64,000 bases of DNA. It comes from Lishizhenia sp965656535. Lineage in GTDB: Bacteria > Bacteroidota > Bacteroidia > Flavobacteriales_D > Crocinitomicaceae. The notes under the pieces were generated by a model. It searched no databases, was not told where the DNA came from, and worked only from the letters and a program-made list of their open reading frames with translations. Both the position numbers and the translations under genes were made by a program. The stretch covers positions 62,001-126,000 of the forward strand of contig CBFHKX010000005.1 in the NCBI GenBank assembly GCA_965656535.1. Direction: 5' to 3'. This document shows, piece after piece, positions 9,456-18,217 of the stretch (positions are counted from its first letter, which is position 1; each line of letters begins with the position of its first letter).

Positions 9456-9628
9456 TTTAATTAAATTAGTTAAGCTGGTTTCTGATCTACGTCTAAAATA
9501 TGTTTGTCATATATCTTTATGAAGTGTATCATCCTCAGTTTTATGAAAAAACATATATTAGAATTTATCAAAGTAATTCAGCCTTCTTTACATTCTATCT
9601 AATTATGCTTTTCTGTGTCAAATTTAAT

Positions 9629-9664
9629 TGTATCTATATTCACAGTTGATACATTATTGATACA
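9629..9664 (+). promoter_or_regulatory. GATACA repeat cluster upstream of the HTH-like gene
   Basis: The ten-mer TTGATACATT occurs twice, at 9646-9655 and 9657-9666, one helical turn apart, just before the ATG at 9673. The inverse hexamer TGTATC is at 9629-9634 and again at 9525-9530. Four copies within 140 bp of a divergent intergenic region suggest an operator, possibly autoregulatory. No binding protein is proven. Confidence 0.4.
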
Positions 9665-9672
9665 TTTAAGCT

Positions 9673-10944
9673 ATGATTAATACACTATTAAAATCTGTTG
9701 AAAGTAAAATAAGTAGAAAAATAGTATCTCGGGGTGATTGCGAATATCTAGAACAAAGGATTTATACAGACATTGGGATTAAGATTAGCTATAATACACT
9801 CAGAAGAGTGTTCTCGGTAGATAAATCACACACTATTAAACCTAGAGAGTCGACTCTAAATATTCTTGCTCAATTTGTAGGATTTGACTCGTATAGTTCT
9901 TTTTCAAAAGAAACTAAATGGAATCAAGATTGGTCTAGTCAAATAGAAATTAGCGGATTAACTGATAGAATGATTGAAAAAGAAATAATTCTGTTCATTG
10001 AAAAATCATGGAACAAAAAAAACAGTTTCTTAATCTCGTTTGTTACTATTTTGAGAGAACTATTGCTACTAAGAGAGATTGAACTGTTTTTAAAAATACT
10101 GGCGTCAAAAACTTCTAACATTGAACAACTATCTTACTCCCAGCAATTATATATAGGAAACAGTGTTGGTTCAGTTATCCGAAAAATCAAATTAAATGAG
10201 TACGACCTTATCAAGTTATGTAACAGTCAGAGTTGTATAAAACATATTTTTTTAAATTTTGTAGACTACTCGAGTCTAACTAAATATTATGGCAAAATAC
10301 CGATTATTTTAAGAGAGAATAATGTGAAAATAGACTATAATCAAAAGTTATTTTTTCAAGCTCTTTCACAACTTACACAAATTATTAGAAACCAAAAGAT
10401 CTCAAGTATCAATTATTTTAAGATAAAAAAAGACGACCTAAACCCTATCCTTATTAGTAGATTAGCTTCTATAGAAATTGCCTTTTTAAAAGAAGAAAAG
10501 CAAGATTATACTAAAATATTGCTAGATATAAATCAAAGAATAAATAAAAGTGCTTTTAAGAAAGCCGACTTTCTCTACGAATTAAAAACAATATCGTTAC
10601 TACTCCGTGATTTCGAACTTATGCAATGGATAATTAAAACCGAAAAGCAAAAAGTTGAAGAATCTTATCAAATTGCACATAAGCAGTTCCTTTATCTTGT
10701 TCAATTGGCTTATGCTATAAAACAAAGTGATAAAAGAGAGATACGTGCACTACTAAAACTAATTAACCCTACTGAACGGCAATTAAGCTATTATGATTTT
10801 CAAAGTGTATTTCATTCGATTTGTCTTTACCATGTTTCACAATCTAACACTGACAAATCGCAACATCTAGAAGACTATCTCGGGATCACAGCAAAATTAG
10901 ATTTTCCCATTTTTACTCAATCTTATTGTATTAACTATTTTTGA
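9673..10944 (+). CDS. Putative DNA-binding protein with helical repeat C-terminus
   Basis: The protein is 423 aa. Its first 85 residues look like an HTH region: GIKISYNTLRRVF followed by KPRESTLNILAQFVGFDSYSSF, a layout seen in unnamed Bacteroidota proteins in which the second helix pair reads like a recognition unit. The rest is almost wholly alpha-helical and hydrophobic/charged, resembling TPR-like or solenoid repeats without a clear consensus. There is no signal peptide or membrane segment, so it is cytoplasmic. It is divergent from the tandem secreted paralogues, and its promoter region carries repeated GATACA hexamers, so control of that array or of itself is possible. DNA binding is an inference from pattern, not an established family. 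Confidence 0.7.
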   Translation: MINTLLKSVESKISRKIVSRGDCEYLEQRIYTDIGIKISYNTLRRVFSVDKSHTIKPRESTLNILAQFVGFDSYSSFSKETKWNQDWSSQIEISGLTDRMIEKEIILFIEKSWNKKNSFLISFVTILRELLLLREIELFLKILASKTSNIEQLSYSQQLYIGNSVGSVIRKIKLNEYDLIKLCNSQSCIKHIFLNFVDYSSLTKYYGKIPIILRENNVKIDYNQKLFFQALSQLTQIIRNQKISSINYFKIKKDDLNPILISRLASIEIAFLKEEKQDYTKILLDINQRINKSAFKKADFLYELKTISLLLRDFELMQWIIKTEKQKVEESYQIAHKQFLYLVQLAYAIKQSDKREIRALLKLINPTERQLSYYDFQSVFHSICLYHVSQSNTDKSQHLEDYLGITAKLDFPIFTQSYCINYF

Positions 10945-11165
10945 GACATCTCCACTTTTAAATTTACGCTTTATTAAATTAATAATGCTAACTAGATAAA
11001 GTCAAGATGTTATTTATTTTTACATTTGTACAAGATAAAAGCTTTTACAATTTATCTAAAAAGAAACTTATTAGAGCTAAAATTCTGTGTGTTATTTATG
11101 TTTTAATTATCAAACTACCTTTAATTACTCATTAAACACTTTCTGTATTGGGAAGTAAAATAATT

Positions 11166-12365
11166 TTGAAGAAAGTCTTAATAATAGGAAAAGTTTGGCC
11201 TGAGGCTAAAAGTTCTGCTGCCGGAACGAGAATGATGCAGCTCATCCATTTCTTCTTTAGACAAAAATGCGAGGTTGTTTTTGCGAGTACTGCAAAAAAA
11301 TCGGGCTTTGAAGAAGACCTAGAAAAACTTGGGGTAGAAACACACTCTATTTTGCTTAATGATGCTTCTTTTGATACTTTCCTGCAACATATTAAACCTT
11401 CTCATGTTGTTTATGACCGGTTTATGACCGAAGAACAATTTGGTTGGAGAGTTCGAAAATACCTTCCAGATACCTTAGAAATTTTAAATACCGAAGATCT
11501 TCACTTTTTAAGAGATGCACGAAAAACTGCTTTTCAAAAAAATAAGCAAATAGATATTTCTCAAATCCGAACAGAAACATTATTTCGAGAGTTAGCTGCA
11601 ATTATGCGGTGCGACAAAACTTTACTGGTTTCTAAAGTAGAAAAAGAATTACTTGAAAAGCACTATCAGGTAAGTCCTACTCAACTTATTTACTATCCGG
11701 TTTTGATCGATCAAATCATGCACCCTACTCCAAGTTTTGAAGAAAGGGTAGATCTTTTATTTATCGGAAATTTCTTTCATGCTCCCAATTGGGATGCGCT
11801 ACTTTATTTAAAACAAGACATTTGGCCAGAAATGCGTAAACAACTACCAAAGGCTAAACTTCATATTTACGGTGCTTATGCATCAGAAAAGGTAAGAAAT
11901 CTAAACAATGAAAAAGAAAATTTCATCGTTCATGGACGCGTAGAAGATGCCTTGTTAGTTACTAAAAAAATTCGACTGTCGCTCTCTCCATTGCGTTTTG
12001 GTGCTGGAATAAAAGGGAAAATTTTAGAAGCACTCGCGTGTTGTACTCCTTTTGTAACTACAGAAATAGGAGCCGAAGCAATGTTAAATAAGCAATTTGA
12101 TTTTTGTGTGAGCAAAAGCACTTCGGATTTCATTAAAAAGTCGGTTCAACTATACAACGATAAGCAAAGCTGGATAAAAGCGCAGGAATTGGGGTGTAAA
12201 TTGGCCGAAAATAAATTCAATTACTTAGACTTTGAAGAAAGCTTAAAAATAGAAATGTTGAATGCAAAAAAAAATAAGAACAAAGGTATTGTAGAGCAAT
12301 TATTAGATTTTCATGGAAACAAGCACTACACCTATTTTTCAAAATGGATAGCGAATAAAAGTTAG
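11166..12365 (+). CDS. Glycosyltransferase, GT4/GT1-like
   Basis: This is a GT-B fold glycosyltransferase of about 399 aa. The N-terminal half starts KKVLIIGKVWPEAKSSAAG, with a glycine-rich nucleotide-sugar region. The C-terminal half has the donor-binding signature RFGAGIKGKILEALACCTPFV followed by TEIGAEAM, typical of Glyco_trans_1_4 domains. No membrane segment is present. Only TTG codons are available as starts, at 11148 and 11166; I prefer 11166 because KKVLIIGK then begins the first beta strand, as in relatives. It stands alone between the HTH-like gene and a convergent DUF4294 gene, so its substrate (LPS, exopolysaccharide or protein glycan) cannot be named. Confidence 0.85.
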   Translation: MKKVLIIGKVWPEAKSSAAGTRMMQLIHFFFRQKCEVVFASTAKKSGFEEDLEKLGVETHSILLNDASFDTFLQHIKPSHVVYDRFMTEEQFGWRVRKYLPDTLEILNTEDLHFLRDARKTAFQKNKQIDISQIRTETLFRELAAIMRCDKTLLVSKVEKELLEKHYQVSPTQLIYYPVLIDQIMHPTPSFEERVDLLFIGNFFHAPNWDALLYLKQDIWPEMRKQLPKAKLHIYGAYASEKVRNLNNEKENFIVHGRVEDALLVTKKIRLSLSPLRFGAGIKGKILEALACCTPFVTTEIGAEAMLNKQFDFCVSKSTSDFIKKSVQLYNDKQSWIKAQELGCKLAENKFNYLDFEESLKIEMLNAKKNKNKGIVEQLLDFHGNKHYTYFSKWIANKS

Positions 12366-13036
12366 TTGTTTGAAGCGTTCTTTTCAGCCTTTTCGCGGTC
12401 TTTTTTTAACTTCTTATTTCTTCTTATTCGTTGTTTATATTCTGCTCTATCTTGTTTGTAATGTGCTTTATCTACGAGCTCAAATGTAGGGTCAAAGGGT
12501 TCGATTCCTGCTTCAATATTCTCGATTACACGTTCAATAATATAATCTTCTTGAACTGGGTCGTAGGTAGATTTTAAATCTTGGTCAAACACTTGTGCAA
12601 CTCCAGCATACAAATTGGCTTCTGCTGCTCCTTTATATGTTTTTATTAACTCATAAATAGTCAAGCCTGTTTCTCTATAGATTAATTTCGCCAATACTTT
12701 TCCTTCAGAAACGTAAAGCTCTTTTAGTAAAAATTTAAAGTCAGACTTCAGTTCTTTGTGCTTCATGCGGGCATACTTTTTTTGTTTACGTTTTTTTTCA
12801 AAAGAAGCTAACTCTTGGTTGAGTGAATCTACCGTCTTTTTGGCGTGCAGTGCAAGCGGATATACTTTTTTAACTCGCCTTAACGCTGCTGCATACTTGG
12901 CTTTATAATTTGGTATATAACGAAACTCATCTAGCTCCTGCTCAATAATTATGGTTGTATCTTTTCCATCTTGGGCAAAACTAATTGCGCAACTCAAATA
13001 AGAAAAAAACAAAATCGCTAAGATTCTTACTATCAT
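12362..13036 (-). CDS. DUF4294 family exported protein
   Basis: This is a Bacteroidota-specific protein of unknown function, about 224 aa. I place the start at 13036, where MIVRILAILFFSYLSCAISFAQ gives a clean signal peptide; an upstream ATG at 13069 would add 11 polar residues. The conserved core runs from YIPNYKAKYAAALRRVKKVYPLA through the Lys-rich helix KKRKQKKYARMKHKELK to KVLAKLIYRETGLTIYELIK, which matches DUF4294. The C-terminal 40 residues are very basic. Its last 4 bp overlap the convergent glycosyltransferase end. The later start leaves a 50-bp divergent spacer before the lipoprotein gene at 13087. Confidence 0.85.
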   Translation of the reverse strand: MIVRILAILFFSYLSCAISFAQDGKDTTIIIEQELDEFRYIPNYKAKYAAALRRVKKVYPLALHAKKTVDSLNQELASFEKKRKQKKYARMKHKELKSDFKFLLKELYVSEGKVLAKLIYRETGLTIYELIKTYKGAAEANLYAGVAQVFDQDLKSTYDPVQEDYIIERVIENIEAGIEPFDPTFELVDKAHYKQDRAEYKQRIRRNKKLKKDREKAEKNASNN

Positions 13037-13086
13037 TTTACTACATTTAACTTTAATAACGTAACTCACATATCAAATAGTTTGCC

Positions 13087-13548
13087 ATGATCAAAAAAAT
13101 TCTAGGTCTTACAATATTCTGTATTTCTTTGTTTAGCTGTGAAGAAAAGAACGAATCAACAACACAAGGGGAAACAATAGAATTAGATTCTTTAGAAAAT
13201 AATGTAGTTGAACAATTTATTCCTACTTCTGAAACAATATCAGAGGATAAACTCCCTGAAGCTGTAAAGAAGATTGTAAATGATGAGGACATGAAAGAAA
13301 CAAAGGTTGCATTAGAGAAAAAGCATGGTGTGCAGTGGGACTTTTGTACCTGTGTAATTAAAAGTGATTCTATTTTAACTGCATTTAATAGTGTAAAAGA
13401 TGAAAACCTAGACCAACTTATGGAGCGTTCTGATTTTATAGACTCCAAGTGCAACATGATACGAGCAACTCCGAATACAACTCCATCGGAAAGAGAAAAG
13501 CACAAAAAAGCAATCAACGCGTGTAGAAAATTATTTAAGGAAAGTTAA
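13087..13548 (+). CDS. Small putative lipoprotein
   Basis: This 153-aa protein has a lipoprotein-type leader, MIKKILGLTIFCISLFSCEE, with the lipobox cysteine at residue 18. After an acidic, low-complexity linker it has a short domain with C-containing motifs (WDFCTCVIKSDSI, then DSKCNMIRAT and AINACRKLF). The spaced cysteines could form a disulfide or bind a ligand. It is translated just ahead of the AlkD-like gene, one base apart, so the two are co-transcribed. No function is known to me. Confidence 0.75.
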   Translation: MIKKILGLTIFCISLFSCEEKNESTTQGETIELDSLENNVVEQFIPTSETISEDKLPEAVKKIVNDEDMKETKVALEKKHGVQWDFCTCVIKSDSILTAFNSVKDENLDQLMERSDFIDSKCNMIRATPNTTPSEREKHKKAINACRKLFKES

Positions 13549-13549
13549 T

Positions 13550-14257
13550 ATGGAACTACAAGAAATTATGGATTTCCTTAAAGAAAAAGGAAGTGAACAA
13601 ACACGTAAAATTTATAAAAACCATGGTTGTCCGGATAACTTCTTTGGTGTTAAAGTAGGTGACTTAAAGGTTATCCAAAAAAAAGTAAAGAAAAACCACG
13701 ATTTGGCAATGCAGCTTTATGCTACACAAAATGGTGATGCGATGTATTTGGCAGGATTAATTTCTGATCCTGAAAAAATGACGAAACAAGAGTTGCTAAA
13801 CTGGGCAGACAATGCAAGCTGGTATATGATAAGTGAGTATGCTGTTGCGTGGACCGTTGCAGAAAGTAATTTCGCATTAGAATTAAGCCAAGAATGGATC
13901 AGTGGAGATTCAAACCACCATAAATGCATTGGTTACGCAACTTTAGGAAGCTACATTGCACTTACACCAGATGAAGAATTAGATATTAACTTCTACAAAA
14001 ATGAGGTAGAAAAAATTGGGGAAAACATTCACGATGCAGAAAACCGTGTGCGCTACACCATGAATGGTTTTGTTATTGCCGTTGGAGCATACATTAAAGA
14101 GCTATATCCGCTTTGCAAAAAGATTGGAGAAAAAATTGGGAAAGTAGAAGTTTCTCTCGGGAATACGGCTTGCAAAGTTCCGGTTATTAAACCCTACTTA
14201 GAAAATATAGAAGCGAAAGGAAGGTTAGGTAAAAAGAGAAAGTCTGCGAAGTGTTAA
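13550..14257 (+). CDS. DNA alkylation repair protein (AlkD-like HEAT repeat)
   Basis: This 235-aa protein is of the DNA alkylation repair (AlkC/AlkD) superfamily. In characterised members the HEAT-like helical solenoid flips out or excises alkylated purines. It starts with KEKGSEQTRKIYKNHG and continues with FGVKVGDLKVIQKKVKKNHDLA, the typical first repeats, then NADNASWYMISEYAVAW, where family members carry the conserved W/D near the active cleft. The C-terminus has GNTACKVPVIKPYLE. There is no signal peptide. It is translationally adjacent to the preceding lipoprotein. Whether it is catalytic or only DNA-binding cannot be told. Confidence 0.85.
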   Translation: MELQEIMDFLKEKGSEQTRKIYKNHGCPDNFFGVKVGDLKVIQKKVKKNHDLAMQLYATQNGDAMYLAGLISDPEKMTKQELLNWADNASWYMISEYAVAWTVAESNFALELSQEWISGDSNHHKCIGYATLGSYIALTPDEELDINFYKNEVEKIGENIHDAENRVRYTMNGFVIAVGAYIKELYPLCKKIGEKIGKVEVSLGNTACKVPVIKPYLENIEAKGRLGKKRKSAKC

Positions 14258-14352
14258 TGCTTTAATTTTGCAGTTTAACTATTTATAAATCAAAATTGAA
14301 AAAGTGCGATTGGCATTAGGTTCGTCTAAAATAATTCTGCATTCTTAATTAT

Positions 14353-15351
14353 TCACTCTCCATGCTCTCTGCCATGAATATGCGGAGCAGATCTATACAG
14401 TTTATCCAATTCTTTTTGCTCATCTAATAAAGCTTGAGAGGGTTTAACATTCATCAAGTTATTTAAATCTGGCTGACCAGCATCTACCCAACAGGTATAC
14501 CAAATAGACCCTACTCCTACTATTGCCTGACGCATGCGTCTTTCTACCATACCGTTTAATCGATAATTATATTCATCGCTAAACTCTTTACTGTATACCT
14601 TTGCTGTAGTTGCTCCGCGTTGTTCGTAGCTGTATTTTTTATCCGGATCCCACTCTGCAGTGAGTTCTTTTTCTATTCGAAGCACACTGTCTACCGCTTG
14701 ATTCGATTCTTTTACTGCGCTCCAACTAAAATCTAAAATGTCTTTTTCATACTTTGCCTTACCAACAAAATAATCGTAATCATCGGCGTTAATTTCTGGA
14801 ATCCTACTTTCCCAAAAACCATGAATTCCGCGCTGACCAGTCATCTGACCATTATAATTTTCTGTGGTATGCAACGGCACGTGAGCATCTCCAATGTAGT
14901 GACCAATATCTGCAGAATATTTTAAAATTAAATCTACGTTTTTACGCTCAAAAGCTTTGGTAAGCTTCATTTTCATTACAACAATATACCAAGGTACGAT
15001 GCCATAAGCTTGCAAGGTATCTTCTGTAAATTTATCTACTGCATCGAACCATTTTTTTGGAACCACCTCAAACGGATCTTCTCCATTTTCTACGTAGTGA
15101 TCTATATCTATGTAATGTCTTGGAGCTTCGCCTTCTACAGCGTATCTTCTTTTATCTGGATCTACTGCGTGTTCTGTAATAAACTCTATATGCTCTTTGT
15201 AAAAACCAAACATTTCTTGTGGTAGCGTAAAAACGGCAATTCTATTAATTCTTTTGTGACCAAAAAATCCCCAAATTGAGTTTGTACCAAAAGAACTAAG
15301 AAGAAAAATAGCTACAACAAATAATGTGCTATATTTTAACCAATTTACCAT
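14353..15351 (-). CDS. Zinc-dependent phospholipase C / S1-P1 nuclease-like protein
   Basis: This 332-aa exported protein has a signal-like N-terminus (LFVVAIFLLSSFG) followed at once by WGFFGHKRINR, where W and H are the zinc-binding start seen in S1/P1-type and phospholipase C folds. Further ligands are visible as RHYIDIDHY and HYIGDAHVPLHTTENY, and then HGFWESRIPE. This all-alpha zinc family acts on phosphate esters in the periplasm or outside the cell. The gene overlaps the 3' end of comB by 23 bp and follows it on the same strand, so the pair is likely one operon. The substrate cannot be chosen from sequence. Confidence 0.83.
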   Translation of the reverse strand: MVNWLKYSTLFVVAIFLLSSFGTNSIWGFFGHKRINRIAVFTLPQEMFGFYKEHIEFITEHAVDPDKRRYAVEGEAPRHYIDIDHYVENGEDPFEVVPKKWFDAVDKFTEDTLQAYGIVPWYIVVMKMKLTKAFERKNVDLILKYSADIGHYIGDAHVPLHTTENYNGQMTGQRGIHGFWESRIPEINADDYDYFVGKAKYEKDILDFSWSAVKESNQAVDSVLRIEKELTAEWDPDKKYSYEQRGATTAKVYSKEFSDEYNYRLNGMVERRMRQAIVGVGSIWYTCWVDAGQPDLNNLMNVKPSQALLDEQKELDKLYRSAPHIHGREHGE

Positions 15352-16048
15352 CTTTTAAGATTGGAATAACATCTGTAGTGTTCGGCGTTAAACAGTACTT
15401 GATATCCTCGTTCAAATTTAAGTTTTTTAAACGTCTTCTATGTGAACTGGATTTTAAATATCCCATATAATTATCTTTTGCAGATAAATAAAGGTATTTG
15501 GCTGCAATACTCGAATCTTCGTCGGACGTATAATTACCTGTTTCTAGTAACTTATCCATTATTGCACCGGCACAAATGGTATCTTCTAAGTTGAATTTAT
15601 CTTGCCAGCCAGAACATAAACAAAGTGTATTTTTATTTTGCTTAATTAGCCAATCGCACAAAGCATCTAAATTATTCAGGGCTCCAATTACAACCGTTTC
15701 TGCATCTTTTGCAACATCTATTGCTTTGGTTCCGTTGGTGGTAGATAACACAACTTCTTGATCTACTAACTCTGGTTTCATGTATGAATACGGAGAGTTT
15801 CCGAAGTCAAAACCTTCTACGATTTGACCTTTGCGCTCTGCGCCTACTAAATATCCTTTTGCTTGATATTCTTTTGCTTCTTCTACGGTTGGTACCGGAA
15901 TTAAGGCTTTTACTCCATTCTGAAAAGCAGAGCAAATTGCAGAAGTTGCACGTAAAACGTCTATTACAACAACAATTTCGTATTCATCTTTATAATAATC
16001 GTATTCGCCTGGTGTGAAACAAACTTCTACGTGTTTTCTAGAATCCAT
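15329..16048 (-). CDS. comB: 2-phosphosulfolactate phosphatase family protein
   Basis: This 239-aa cytoplasmic protein matches the ComB family, which in methanogens removes phosphate from 2-phosphosulfolactate in coenzyme M synthesis. Recognisable blocks are VVVIDVLRATSAICSAFQNG, GAERKGQIVEGFDFGNSP and VVLSTTNGTKAI, the last being the most conserved. Many bacteria without coenzyme M carry it, so the physiological substrate here is unclear. No other coenzyme M gene is present in the window. It overlaps the downstream phospholipase-like gene. The ATG at 16048 is preceded by a 271-bp non-coding spacer. Confidence 0.9.
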   Translation of the reverse strand: MDSRKHVEVCFTPGEYDYYKDEYEIVVVIDVLRATSAICSAFQNGVKALIPVPTVEEAKEYQAKGYLVGAERKGQIVEGFDFGNSPYSYMKPELVDQEVVLSTTNGTKAIDVAKDAETVVIGALNNLDALCDWLIKQNKNTLCLCSGWQDKFNLEDTICAGAIMDKLLETGNYTSDEDSSIAAKYLYLSAKDNYMGYLKSSSHRRRLKNLNLNEDIKYCLTPNTTDVIPILKDGKLVKI

Positions 16049-16197
16049 ACGGCGAAAATAATGAATAATTATTTAATTGATTTAACTCTAACGAGGAGAT
16101 TAATTTTCACTCTAATATCTTTATTTTTTCTTCAAACTTTTTCTTTAGAATAATTAACGCTAGGGATAGAAATGGTAGCTTGTGTTTAAAGATAGTT

Positions 16198-16254
16198 AGT
16201 ACAACTTCTTTAGGGTTTGCGACCATAGAAGCAAATACTAAGCTTAGTTGTACT
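16198..16254. repeat. 9-bp inverted repeat in the comB/M16 spacer
   Basis: AGTACAACT (16198-16206) and AGTTGTACT (16246-16254) are perfect inverse copies separated by 39 nt, inside the 271-bp spacer upstream of comB and downstream of the M16 gene. There is no adjacent T-run. It may be a 3' hairpin or a relic; nothing else is recognised in the spacer. Confidence 0.4.
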
Positions 16255-16319
16255 TGATAGATTTAAAGGCAACTAGTAGTGAATAGCCCGTTTAAGCGCC
16301 AAAAAAAATCAAGGAATTC

Positions 16320-17561
16320 TTATTGCTCTTTAACATCGAAAATTAACCTAGAAATTTGTGCTGGATCAAAATACTTTTGTGCTACTGTTTGTATTTGCTC
16401 TGCCGTAATTTTGTCTATTTGCTCCAAAATCTCGTCAATAGTATCTATTGTATTAAAAACTAAGAGACTTTTACCCAAACCAAGCATTAAACCAGAGTTA
16501 GAATCCATACTTAGGGCTAGGTGACCTTTAAACTGCGCCTTTGCCTTTTTTAGTTGCACTTCTGTTAACTTGGTTTTGCAAAAAAGAGCAAGTTCTTTTA
16601 AGATCAACTTCTCTGTTTTTTTAGAATACTTTGGGTCTGTACCTGCGTATACCGACCAAAACCCCGTTTCTTTGTACGGATTGTAGTTGGCTTCTACGTT
16701 GTAGGCATAACCGTATTTTTCTCTGATAGAAAGTATGAGTCGAGAGTTTAAAGCTGGTCCGCCCAAAACGTTAACCAACAAACTCATTACTCTTCTTTCT
16801 TCTGAACTGTAACCAGGTGCCAAACCACCTAACAAAATATGGGTTTGATAGTTACTTTCTTCTACATTTTTGCTTGATGCGGTATATTTTGAAAACGGTG
16901 TAGGCTCTACTTGTTTTTTGGTAGAAACTACATGCCCAAAGTCTTTTTCAATGGTTTTCTTAACTTTTGCCAAGCTATCTTGACCCACGTAAGAAACCAC
17001 CATATTTTGCGGATAAAAAAACTTTTCTGTATACGCCAAAAGATGTTCTTTGGTAAAAGACCTCACAGATTCTTCTGTACCTAAAATATTATTGCCTAAA
17101 GGATGATTAGAAAAAATTTGGGCTTCAAAATCATCAAAAATTTTATCGCTTGGAGAATCCATGTACGAAATCAACTCATCTAGCACAATTTCTTTTTCTT
17201 TCTCTATTTCTTTCTCTGGAAAAGTTGAATTAAAGGTAATATCTGCCAATAATTCTGATGTTCTTTTTAAATGCTCGAAAGAGAAACTACCGTAAATACA
17301 AATTTCTTCTTTTGTGGTGTAAGCGTTTAACTCTCCGCCCACAGAATCTAACCTAGAAAGTATGTGGTATGCTTTTCTTTTGGCTGTACCTTTAAAAATA
17401 CAATGCTCTAAAAAGTGTGCAAGTCCAATTTCATTCTCGTTCTCAAATCTTGAACCCGCAAGTATAGTAACTCCTAAATGAGAAACTTGTTTATCTGCAT
17501 GCAAATAAACAATTCTTAACCCGTTGTTAAGCGTTACAATGGTTGGTTCTATATGTTGCAT
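16320..17561 (-). CDS. M16 family zinc metallopeptidase (processing peptidase-like)
   Basis: This is an insulinase/pitrilysin-family peptidase, about 413 aa. It has the inverted zinc motif H49-F-L-E-H53 in GLAHFLEHCIFKG, and the third ligand region follows in EKEKEIVLDEL. The C-terminal M16_C half contains YGYAYNVEANYNPYKETG, the substrate-closing subdomain. There is no signal peptide, so it is cytoplasmic or periplasm-facing through another route. I choose the ATG at 17561 rather than 17588: it overlaps the pdxH stop as TAATG, a typical coupled start, and gives the usual N-terminus MQHIEPTIVTLNNG. It is third in the DUF4494-pdxH-M16 operon. Confidence 0.92.
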   Translation of the reverse strand: MQHIEPTIVTLNNGLRIVYLHADKQVSHLGVTILAGSRFENENEIGLAHFLEHCIFKGTAKRKAYHILSRLDSVGGELNAYTTKEEICIYGSFSFEHLKRTSELLADITFNSTFPEKEIEKEKEIVLDELISYMDSPSDKIFDDFEAQIFSNHPLGNNILGTEESVRSFTKEHLLAYTEKFFYPQNMVVSYVGQDSLAKVKKTIEKDFGHVVSTKKQVEPTPFSKYTASSKNVEESNYQTHILLGGLAPGYSSEERRVMSLLVNVLGGPALNSRLILSIREKYGYAYNVEANYNPYKETGFWSVYAGTDPKYSKKTEKLILKELALFCKTKLTEVQLKKAKAQFKGHLALSMDSNSGLMLGLGKSLLVFNTIDTIDEILEQIDKITAEQIQTVAQKYFDPAQISRLIFDVKEQ

Positions 17562-18211
17562 TAAGGATTTTTTCTGGCTTTGGTCCAATCACCATCCTTA
17601 CCTAAGGTATAGCACAATCTATCGTGTAATCTGCTTTTACGCCCTTGCCAAAACTCTAGGTAATTAGGCTCAATAATATAACCTCCCCAATAGGGTGGAC
17701 GCGGGACTTCTTCTCCAAATTTCTTATCAAAATGTGCCGTTCTTTCTTCTAGCGCATTTCTATCTTCAATGGTTTCGCTTTGTTTACTTGCCCAAGCTCC
17801 AATTTTAGAACCGCGCGGGCGAGATGCAAAATAAGCATCAGACTCTGTTTCTGAAATGCGTTTACAAGTGCCTTCTATTCTCACCTGACGCTCTAGACCT
17901 GGCCAAAACAAAAGTGCAGCAACATTGCCTGTAGCTTCTATTTCTTTTCCTTTCTGACTCTCATAATTGGTATAAAAAACAAACCCTTCTTTTTTCAAAT
18001 CTTTTAAATAAAGAATGCGCGAGCTTGGCTTACCCGCAACAGAAACCGTAGAAAGATGCATAGCATTTGGTTCTACTTGGTTAGTATCAAACGCTTCTTT
18101 ATACCATACTTCAAACAGTTCAAAAGGAGAATTGGGTACATTATCTCCCAACTCGCCTTTTCCAAAGTTACTATGATCGTTTTTTAGCTTACTAATAAAA
18201 TCAATACTCAT
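17561..18211 (-). CDS. pdxH: Pyridoxamine 5'-phosphate oxidase
   Basis: This FMN enzyme oxidises pyridoxine/pyridoxamine 5'-phosphate to pyridoxal phosphate. The 216-aa length is standard. Visible motifs are PNAMHLSTVSVAGKPSSRILYLK, GFVFYTNYESQKGKE with FMN-contacting residues, ASRPRGSKIGAWASKQS, and the C-terminal substrate-binding FWQGRKSRLHDRLCY. It is flanked by the DUF4494 gene (6 bp upstream) and is coupled to the M16 peptidase downstream through a TAATG overlap. The assignment is secure. Confidence 0.96.
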   Translation of the reverse strand: MSIDFISKLKNDHSNFGKGELGDNVPNSPFELFEVWYKEAFDTNQVEPNAMHLSTVSVAGKPSSRILYLKDLKKEGFVFYTNYESQKGKEIEATGNVAALLFWPGLERQVRIEGTCKRISETESDAYFASRPRGSKIGAWASKQSETIEDRNALEERTAHFDKKFGEEVPRPPYWGGYIIEPNYLEFWQGRKSRLHDRLCYTLGKDGDWTKARKNP

Positions 18212-18217
18212 ATTTTT

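Noticed and set aside
13053..13517. Minus-strand frame of 154 codons opposite the small lipoprotein
   Set aside because: The plus strand has a lipobox leader and is coupled to the AlkD-like gene; the minus-strand frame shows no protein features.
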